Source: Epinephelus fuscoguttatus
Lineage: Eukaryota > Chordata > Actinopteri > Perciformes > Serranidae
Direction: 5' to 3'
DNA length: 64,000 nucleotides
Assembly (NCBI RefSeq): GCF_011397635.1
Contig: NC_064755.1
Span: forward strand, 17,529,282-17,593,281
Positions within the stretch are counted from its first letter, which is position 1, and each line of letters begins with the position of its first letter. Position numbers and translations under genes: made by a program. The notes below the pieces were generated by a model. It had not been told where the DNA came from. It saw only the letters and a program-made list of their open reading frames with translations, and did no database searches. Shown here piece after piece: positions 55,807 to 64,000 of this stretch.

Positions 55807-56180
55807 TCTCTGCCCACCAGTAATAAAGCCTTCCACTGACATTTCGCTCATGTCTGCAACACTGCCGTTATTCATGCAGAGTGTGGCCTGTTATTGAGTG
55901 CAGATGTGGGGCTGTAATGAGCAGTGGCTCTGGCACTGACTACCCAGTGATGAACAGAGAGCTGCGCTGTGCCCAGACATGGGAGAAGAGAGAAAGAGAT
56001 GGATGAGGAGAGTGAAATGGATGAACTGAATGAGATGAGTCTGTTGTTTAATAACTAGGGGAGATGAGGAGTTGAAGTGTCTTTCACAGGTGCAGAATGT
56101 GTTGTGTACAGTCACCTGTGAGCTCTCAGTAGAGCTGTGTCACTGCATATTCAGCTGTAATACCTGTAAACTGGGCACCC

Positions 56181-56310
56181 TGCTGACCTAGAAGTTAGGG
56201 CGCAGTTACTACCTGCAGCATCCTCAGTTTGCATCCAGCCTAGGACTTTCATTGCATGTCATTTCTCATTTCTCTCTCTCTCTCTCTCATCATTTATTGT
56301 CATCTCTACT
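56181..56310 (+). mobile_element. tRNA-derived SINE-like remnant
   Basis: The A-box-like 'gacctagaagttagggcgc' and B-box-like AGTTTGCATCC (about 56226-56236) are followed by 'cattgcatgtcatttctc' and a TCTCTC run. This is the usual layout of a fish tRNA-derived repeat with a 'gctgcatgtcat' tail. The promoter boxes are decayed. Confidence 0.5.
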
Positions 56311-58425
56311 TTTTATACCTGACTCAAAATTATGTCAGTTGGATCAGAATTGGCTGCTCAGTACGAATATTCGACTACTTGCTCCTTTTTTTCCATGTAG
56401 AGTTTGAGAGTTTGAACAGGGTTTAGTGGGATGTGCAGGGTGACAGTGATGTTCTCGTAATATACACAGTAAGCCAAGTTACCCCTCCGAGCAAATATGT
56501 GCTAAATATCCTAACAACGGATTGGAATTGTGCAACAACATTTTTTGCTGACACTCAGAAAGCCGAGGTAAACATTATCTCTGAGCTTCACCATGCAAAG
56601 CCTCTCTTCCTCCATTGCAGCTGCCTACATTTCACTCAAATTTATCCCAGGTCTGGGTCCGCAGCTGCCTGTACAGGTGAACACAGTGACAGTGAGGAAC
56701 ACTCAAGCCTAGATCACACAGAAAGTGTTTTTGCAGGTTGCAAAATGCGAGGCGCACCACACTGCCTTTTTTTTAAATTTGAATGCCACAAGTAAAAAAA
56801 ATGCTTGCTGCACCTTTTCATTGTTGCCAGGCAACCACCCCATAACGCCCTTATACTAACCTTAACTTTTAGGGTACTTGCTCTAGCTCTGGTTGAAGGT
56901 GAGAGGCTGTCAGGAAATAGTTTGTTGGGCACAGAGAAACGGAGATCTGTGTGGGTACATGAGACCCTTAAAAAGAGGGTGGATCACATGACTCGGGGGC
57001 AGTTTGACAACCTGCTGTCTATCATCAGGCCGTACAGCTCTGGGTATCCAGCAACCGCTACCACCAGTTTGTCCTCCATTGTTTACCAACTGTACACTTG
57101 TTGTTGTGACCGCCACAAAAGGCCCGCCTCTCAAATCATGTGATTGGACCATGGAGAAAAAGATGACACAAAAGAGATGACGTGGGGCACTTTTCGGCTC
57201 TGAATTCAATTTCTTTCAACTTGAGGAGATCTGAACACTCGAGCAAAAACGGCAGGCGCCTAGAGCACGGAAATGCAAAGCACGTCTCAACAAAAAAAAA
57301 TACAAGTAAAACCTTCTCAAAAAGCATTCTCATTAAAAACATTTACAAAAAGCCACCTACAGCTGCAAAAAAATTCTGTGTGATCAGGGCTTCATTCTGC
57401 AGCTACAGCTAGAGACCAAAATGTCCCCAGAAGTTCACTGACCAAAAAAATTTAAAAAAAAAAAAAAGAAGAAAGAGAAAAAGAAAACAACTGTTCAACG
57501 TAAAGAATCTCCATCAACTGAGAGGTTTCCGACTGATGACCTGGACGATCTTTACAGAGAAATGAATGGTGTGCTCCATTCAAACTGTGTAAACATTACC
57601 TTTCCCTGTTAAGAGTCAGGGAAGGATTTGTTATGAGTAATAGTAGCGGTATAAAAAAAAATTCAGTGAAAGCCACATGAACAAAATGGGTAATTGAGAA
57701 AGACAGGACTGAGGGGAAAAGGGGAAAGGAAAGACAGAGAGAACAACAGAAAAAGCAATCAGTCCTTTGAGAGTTTGTTGAGACTATGTACTCTTTTCCA
57801 CTGGACTGGCATAGTCCGCACCACAGTGGACTTAGTGAACATCGGTCAACTCCTGTTGGAGCCTTTCTAGGTCTTACCTAATCAGCTGATATCAAGTTCT
57901 AAGGTTCAAAGATCACTTATCAGGAAACCTACCTTGTACACGTTGACAAAATTTTATGACGTCATTATACACATATATATATAATATGTAAATTCATCTG
58001 TGTAAAATATATATTTCTAAAGAAACTCTTCATCATCTGAGAGTAAGTTAGCATTTTGTGAAAGCACAGAACATCATCAGAGTTTACTGGGTGCACATGA
58101 GACATGACTTTATTTTTAAAGTAAAGATATCCTCTTTTTATTTTGCAATTGTACTTTGCAACTGTGAGATCAGCAAATATCCTTGCAGGATTTCCTCAGG
58201 AGGACGAAACTATTGAGTAACCAGTGAGGGGGCCATTTAAAAGTATTTTCATTTCCCCAAAAGCGTAAACTCAGTGCCGCTGTGGTGCAAGTGATGAAGT
58301 TAAAAATAGCATGTGTCATCCAGTGATTCATCATGTGAGAGAATCAGCACTAGAAGTGGGAAGAAAAGTGTCATTCTCTTGTTTCATGAGTTAATTCACT
58401 GGTAAACGACATGAACCGGGTAACT
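56311..58425. other. Intergenic DNA, no gene seen
   Basis: AT-rich sequence without recognisable repeats except an A-rich run at about 57450-57490 and AT-rich tracts at 57970-58010. Short frames lack any domain. Confidence 0.5.
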
Positions 58426-58427
58426 TA

Positions 58428-58860
58428 AAGCCCAGTTTCCACCAAGCAGTCCCATTCAGTTCAGTTTTAGTTTGGTGCACATTTTTTCCATTTCCATTGT
58501 GAAAAGCTGTGGACGGTCTCATTTTTGGTCACCCCTCTGTTTGGGTATTTAGCACACTGGTACTAAAAGGTGGAACTAGAAACACTGCAGTCCATTGACT
58601 GGTAAATAGAGGACAGTCACTCTTGCTCAAGGCTGCTTAGTGGCTGGTTTTGAAGCTTATGTAACCACTGTTCATACCGTGGCAAGTTTTTCATACATTA
58701 GTAAACTATAACTATAAAATGAAATGATGTTTTGCTGCCTCATGCAGCAGCTGTAAACTGAGAAAGAAAAAAATCAATTCACTGGGCCCACTGCGGACAA
58801 CTCTTGAGGTGGAACATTTTAGAGCTGATGACGTGAATCCATCAACACACCCTAAATTGG
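58428..58860. repeat. Fish interspersed repeat (probable MITE)
   Basis: The wording 'cccagtttccaccaagcag', 'ggaactagaaacactgcag', 'ccgtggcaagtttttcatac' and 'tgcagcagctgtaaactgag' is that of a repeat I recognise as common in fish genomes. Inverted ends were not resolved and the assignment rests on memory. Confidence 0.4.
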
Positions 58861-61800
58861 AATATGACAACTCTGACCATTCCATTGGTTTTCATTGTCT
58901 CTCTTGGATGACATACAAAAATATAATATATATATTTGTCTGCAAAATGTGAGCTGTATATATTCTTATCCTCACTTGGAGAAAAAAAAAACGAGGGGAG
59001 CATCATTTCAGTGCACTCTGGCAGCACTAAACCCCTGTGGTTGTGGCCTTAAAATAGCTGCAGACAGAGAAAAGCAGGCAGGTGAAAACAGGAACAGGTG
59101 AGCATCCCCGAGTGTCCCCCTGGGTAATGGAGTTTATCTAAGACCATTATGAATCAACCACAGACCCTGAAATAGAGAGGAGCACCAGGAGCTTGTGAGC
59201 AGTGCTGGTGCACAAGAAAAAGTCATGGTACACCAAAGTGCTGGCACTGCGTATCAGTGAGTACCAGCTCACTTTGAACACTAGAGAAAATAAAATTTAT
59301 TGGTTGTGTCAGATTAAATCCTGTCGTAATTGTTAAGAATCAACTGCTGCTTTTGTGTGGGGATTTCTTTTTTTTTTTTTTTTTTACAGAATCCCATACA
59401 ATCTGTGAAATCATTATTTTCTCAAATTTAGAAAATCAGTTAAGGCAAACTAGCAAAGTGTAAAGTAAATAAAGGGTTGGGGGCACAAACCTTGGCCCTG
59501 GTGTAGTGCTTATCAAACAAAAGGCCATGACAGAGCAAATACCTTATCTAAGTTTAGTCCACTTTTGAACTGTCTGGCTGACCGTCTAGGGAAATTTGAA
59601 CAGTACTCTCCCTGGCGCCATGACACATGCTAACTATAGGGGCCAACATACAACACTGGACTCAGGTCAGACTCTATATAATCACATAGATTTTCATGTA
59701 TATTTGTAATCAAAAAAGATTTGAACTTGAACTTTCAAGTTGGCCTCTTGTGTATGCAGCATCACCTCTGAGCAGATCTCCTTTAATTGAATTCAATCAG
59801 CTATCATGACATAGTGATAATGATGATGATGATGATGAGAGGAAGAGGGAGGCTCCAACAGCAGAACATCCAATAACAGACTGTGCACTTGTCTGAGCCT
59901 CTGTCCATGGTCCTGAACCACTCATCTACACCCATAGACCTAGAGCAAGTAGATTAGCCTGACCAGACATTTTATCATCAGGCCACCCAAACAGAGCTTA
60001 CGCTCAAGAGACACTGGCAACAATCTCGAAAAAAGACATTTGTTTGCACCCTCACATAAAACTGGGTGGAGTCGCCTTTCTTTTTGCGGGTCTGTCAGAT
60101 TTTACAGATATTAAACAAATACTAAAAACAGAGAATTACCATATAATACTGTTGTGCAGAAATGTGTCACTTATTTACATCTGACACTTTAAAGTGAGGA
60201 AGAAACTCTTGCTGAGATGCGGCTGCTGCACCTGAGAGAAGCCTTCAGTGCAAAGATGTGCAGATTCACTTCAAATCTCATGAAAAATTTAAAAGCTATT
60301 AAAAGTTAAAAGTGTAACATAAACAGAGCAAGCTATCTGCAAGATGACTTCCCACCGTCTTCTGTCCTTTCCCCTCGCCTGAGCATGCCATCCTCCTTTG
60401 TTTTCACCTTCTCCTGCGCTCTCCTGAGATGTCAAAGACGTAAGTGTGCCGGGAAGAACAGAGCACTCACCTCAAATGGCGTCCACTCACATAATGCATG
60501 AGGCGATGTCCTCAGTAAACACCACAACAGGAAGTGTTTGAATCTACGAAACATCCTGCTTTCTGAAAGTTAAATGATGTGCTGCAAATAAGTTGTCCTG
60601 CCGCCCACTGTGACTAATACAAATATGAGCTGCCAGGGTACAGGCTGTGCCGCGCACGGCCAAAAACTGAGACGTTAAACTGAATCCATTAATTAGAGAA
60701 AAATTTTCACAGTTTTTACAGAGTGCTGATGCTAACAGGGAGCCTGTGACTCGCTGCGGATGTGCGTATGTGTCTTACTCACCTCAAGCCACAGACCATA
60801 AACCCAGAAGGATCCCGCTGTGAGCTCCTGACCTTCCACCCTAATAACGTCCACCTCACTCAAACTCACTCCTCATGTCTCACACACTCAAGCATCTTTG
60901 TTCAGTGTTGTGCAATCCCAGTAGCTGTTGTTGGTCAAACCCTGATTGAAAACAACCTTTCAATCAGGGGAGTGGAAATTCATTTATTTTTAATACTGTG
61001 CACACAGAGGAAAAGTTGAAGAGAGGCTGTTTATCGCAGTCAAGACCTCCCAATTAAAGCATCAGTCATTTCAGCGTGTTTACGTTCAAGTGAAAAAGCC
61101 CTCTAGCGGCTGTGGAGAGCATGACTGTGGTCTGTTAGGCGCAAAGGAGGAAGTCGAGTTACCTCGTTATAGAGCCACACAGTCCACAGAGGGAGGAGTT
61201 TGGGGTGGATGGACGGGTCAATAAACTGTTGGACTTTAACATGGGAGACCACTGTCATTTCCCCTTTCCTACAGACAGTTAAAGTTATTTTGTTTTAAAC
61301 CATGACCTTGGTCATTCCCTATTGTTGCAACTATAATGAAAAAGGTCCCCTAACCTTAACAGAGTAGTAATTTTAAACCAAACCATGGCCTTTCCCCAAC
61401 CCTAACCAAGTTGTTTTTGTACCTAAACCCAACCAAAACTTGACCACAGCAGTGTGAAATCAGAAAACAGTTTTATTTTTGACACAGTGATGTTCACATT
61501 ATTTGTGCAGGAATAATCCCCTGATTGATTCCAGACACTGGTGGTGGACAAAGAGTGAAAAACAAGCCTAGTTGAAGATGTGGATGAATGTGATGTGGAG
61601 AGGGAGAGAGGGATGCCTGATGAGCTCATGGGAAGGACCTGTTTGACAGCTAGCTTTAAAAAGAACTGGGGTTGAATGGGATGGAGGTTGGTCACATCAA
61701 TGGACAGTGACATCTGGCAGCAACATTAAAAGAACCAAATTTGACAGCAGTTAGATGATTGGCTGCCAGAGGCTGTGGCACAATCTGATTGGCTGAAATG

Positions 61801-62700
61801 GAAAGCATCAATGCCCTCAGTCAGCTGATTGAGTTGGAGGTGGAAAGCAAATAAAATCCCAATAAATAGAGCAAGAGTGAACATCGTCCTGATTTGACTT
61901 GTTTACCTTCATTGGGGCAGTTACTATGACAAGCACAAATTAAAACAACGGAGCTGGAACACACACCTGCCGGATCCCGGTGCACGAGGCAGCTACAGCA
62001 GCACTGTTGCTTACTGTTACAGTTACCGTTACAGTTACTTTTGTAATGCGATACCCCCAACACTGGTCAACAAGTGCCAATAACCCAAACCACACCCTCT
62101 TTTGGGGGGAAGAATGACACTGTTCATAGGACATCACACACTCGGCTATTAACAAGCTGAAATAACTGACAGACAGCACTTAGCCTAACAGTATCTTGTG
62201 ACTGAATAAAATATGTCTGTCTGTACATGTCTGGATACGCAATATCAAGCGACTGTGTTGGGTCATCAATCTTCTTGGATGGGGGAAGACTAAGGAACCA
62301 TGGTGACAGACCGACCAACCTTCATTTAATACAATATCTCAAACACTGTAGATGAGGCAGGGTCACAAAATAATTATTAGATGCATCCATAAAACGAATG
62401 TTACCAAGAAACAAATACACACAAACATGTCAAAATTATAATCTAGAATGAATCAATTTGTGTTGACAGTTGACGTGACATTGACATGACTGACATCGCC
62501 TGTAGGAATGAAGTAGGCCTACTTCTGTGTGTAGTCTATAAGAGTGATACGCTAAGCATTTTAGAAGGTAGTGTCTCTTTTTTAATCAACTTTCAGAAAC
62601 CAAAACCACAAGACCAAAAGCGTAAGGAAAGGGTTAAAGAGTGAGTCTATAGTCCTTTTTAAATAGGAATTGTGCAGATTTGCAGGAAAGTCCAATCAGT
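58861..62700. other. Intergenic DNA with scattered repeat wording
   Basis: No gene was seen. A T18 run is at 59369-59386 and a (GAT)n run at 59818-59838. 61310-61440 carries the 'aacccta/ccaaccctaacc' type repeat. Near 62020-62062, 'gttaccgttacagttac' ends at 'acccccaacactg', the usual inverted end of a fish hAT-like repeat. Confidence 0.4.
61096..61109 (-). promoter_or_regulatory. CTCF-like motif, minus orientation
   Basis: The minus strand reads CCGCTAGAGGGCTT. CCGCTAGAGGGC is a strong form of the CTCF core; the last two bases and position 3 deviate from CCASYAGRKGGCRS. It faces the plus-oriented motifs in the th-igf2 spacer. Confidence 0.4.
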
Positions 62701-63350
62701 CTTTTTTCAGCATTAGCAGTATAAAAACAAAATCGGGGAGGGCGGAAAATTGCCGCCTACCTACTTTTACTTTTGTTTTTACAGAATGCACCTTTTTCGG
62801 GGCAATGGGGGGCGTGAGCAAGTAACAAACCGTGTAGCTCAGCGTGTGATGTAAACAATGACGTGGGAGGGAAGCTGCGGCTGGTCAGGCGGCGGTTGTC
62901 AGAAAGTGATTCTCTCGTAAATCGGCCCGTTCTTCACCGTCCTGTCATCTGACGGTTAATGGCCTATTCGTTTGCGAGGGCAAGGAGGCTGCGCAATTCC
63001 TTGTCTCCCCAGTTGCTCATCTTTACAGTGTCTGTCAGGTTTGTGTTTCCCTCTTGCTACTAGCTGCTTGCTAATTCCTGCTGTTTCCTGTTTATCCACC
63101 GCCAGTGGCTCGCATGTGCGGCATCATCAACAGCTCCTCCCACAAGTCTTCAACAGCCCCTCCCGTTGCGGAAGGCCGCCTCGGTTTGTTTAAACTTAAA
63201 GGGTTCTGCCAATATGACTACCCTTAGAGGTGGAAAATTGGGCGCCTTGGATCAACTCGCCAGTCCGCTTCTGTGTGTCACTCGCAGCTGGCCGGCAAAT
63301 CGGCCCGACATCCGCAGAAAATCTGGCAGTGTAAATCGGGCTTATGTTCT
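62700..63350. repeat. Fish interspersed repeat (probable non-autonomous element)
   Basis: The wording 'gccgcctacctacttttac', 'tgatgtaaacaatgacgtgg', 'cttaaagggttctgccaat' and 'ggtggaaaattgggcgcct' is recognised as a recurring fish repeat. No protein domain was found. It is followed at 63610-63670 by 'aggctcggactggctgtcag', a separate hAT-like repeat word. Confidence 0.4.
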
Positions 63351-64000
63351 CATTAATTGCAAACATTAACATTTCTGGTTAACTGGCTTATTGCATCAAG
63401 TGGCTTGGGTGCCATTAGACTTTGGAGCGTGTGCATGTCTGTAGCCATCATGTCCTTTACATGTTCATCCATGTCGAACAAATCAGCCAGAAACATTGAC
63501 ACTTTTGTTTTGTTTTCCCTGCTAGAATCTGCAGACCTATTACTTAAATAACTGCCACAAATTTCGAGTAGTAAATCTGCCATCATTATCACTGTAAACT
63601 GTCCAAGTATCAGGCTCGGACTGGCTGTCAGGCAATTTTGGCAAACGCTAGATCGGCCAGCCCACCCTGTGAGCCACAAGACCACCACCAGCAATGTTGG
63701 AAAAAAATTGTTGGGGAAAAAAAGCAGTCCATCTGATCAGGGTTTACATGGTCCCAAAATTGTCAGTAGCCCACCCACTGTAAGGCAGGTGCAGTGGTAC
63801 TGGCCATCGTCACCTTCCTCGAGTCCTCCGAGCAGATCGGTCCATCATGTAATGTCAGAGGTCAAGCAGATGATTAATGAAATCAAAGCTGAAAGAGCAG
63901 AGTAAGTGGAATAAAAATATAAATTGGATGAATAAAGAAGCTTAAAGATCAAAAAGGTGGAGCAGAAATGGTAAGAAACAAGAAGAAAAAAGTGTGCAAG
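63351..64000. other. Window end, no gene recognised
   Basis: A 113-codon minus-strand frame (63694-63353) and a 78-codon plus frame (63669-63905) overlap repeat DNA and contain no motif I recognise. Neither has supporting splice or promoter signals. Confidence 0.4.

Larger units (their letters stand above)
51666..56180. other. Intergenic DNA, candidate regulatory segment at 52850-53130
   Basis: No gene was seen. 52850-53130 is non-repetitive and contains a perfect CRE TGACGTCA at 53063-53070 and a TTATAAAG box at about 53113. 53380-53480 is the reverse of the GGTTAG-type repeat wording near 2280 and 4080. 54000-54600 is non-repetitive. CA tracts are at 53639-53687 and 55735-55804. Confidence 0.4.

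Noticed and set aside
63353..63694. 113-codon minus-strand frame near the window end
   Set aside because: Overlaps hAT-like repeat wording at its 5' end and has no motif I can name; possibly a repeat-derived fragment, not annotated as a gene.

Overview
The window is vertebrate genomic DNA, almost certainly from a spiny-rayed (percomorph) teleost. The evidence is split genes with GT/AG introns, abundant (CA)n/(TG)n microsatellites, fish-type DNA-transposon remnants, and two proteins of teleost type: a 489-residue tyrosine hydroxylase and a 215-residue IGF-II precursor with the fish-specific N-terminal leader. No species name can be justified from the sequence alone.

Only two protein-coding genes are supported, both on the + strand and head to tail. 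(1) th (tyrosine hydroxylase, th1 type): 13 coding exons, 14319-22005, preceded by a compact promoter with a full CRE and a TATA-like box about 22 bp apart. Every splice junction was checked by phase, and the assembled frame is open with all catalytic and phosphorylation landmarks intact. (2) igf2 (teleost igf2, probably igf2b): 4 coding exons, 24433-29062, with a TATA box about 165 bp upstream of the start codon and a probable 3.3-kb 3' UTR. The th-stop to igf2-start gap is 2.4 kb. In mammals the order is TH-INS-IGF2; no insulin coding sequence is visible here between th and igf2.

Layout: 1-14.1 kb is intergenic DNA with interspersed repeats, including an inverted-repeat element at 6.8-7.0 kb, a dispersed repeat carrying a PIF/Harbinger insertion at 7.4-8.7 kb, and a dead Tc1-type transposon at 10.1-11.5 kb. 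14.1-22.4 kb is th, whose introns hold a hAT-type MITE, a fish repeat with a (CAAA)n tail and several simple repeats. 22.4-24.4 kb is the th/igf2 spacer with CTCF-like motifs and a 30-nt T tract. 24.4-32.4 kb is igf2. 32.4-64 kb has no gene I can support. It contains long CA/TG tracts, polypyrimidine/polypurine blocks, nested LINE/MITE remnants (39.5-42.4 kb), a near-perfect 90-bp-arm hairpin (45.5 kb), a second copy of the 7.4-kb repeat carrying a different Harbinger-like insertion at the equivalent site (50.4-51.7 kb), and further degraded repeats.

The two genes are not in one pathway. TH makes L-DOPA in catecholaminergic cells, whereas IGF-II is a secreted growth factor; their adjacency is an ancient vertebrate linkage. 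The most unusual observations are the two different TTA-targeting insertions at the same motif in two copies of one repeat family, the large foldback hairpin, and dinucleotide microsatellites acting as the splice-acceptor tract of one exon in each gene.
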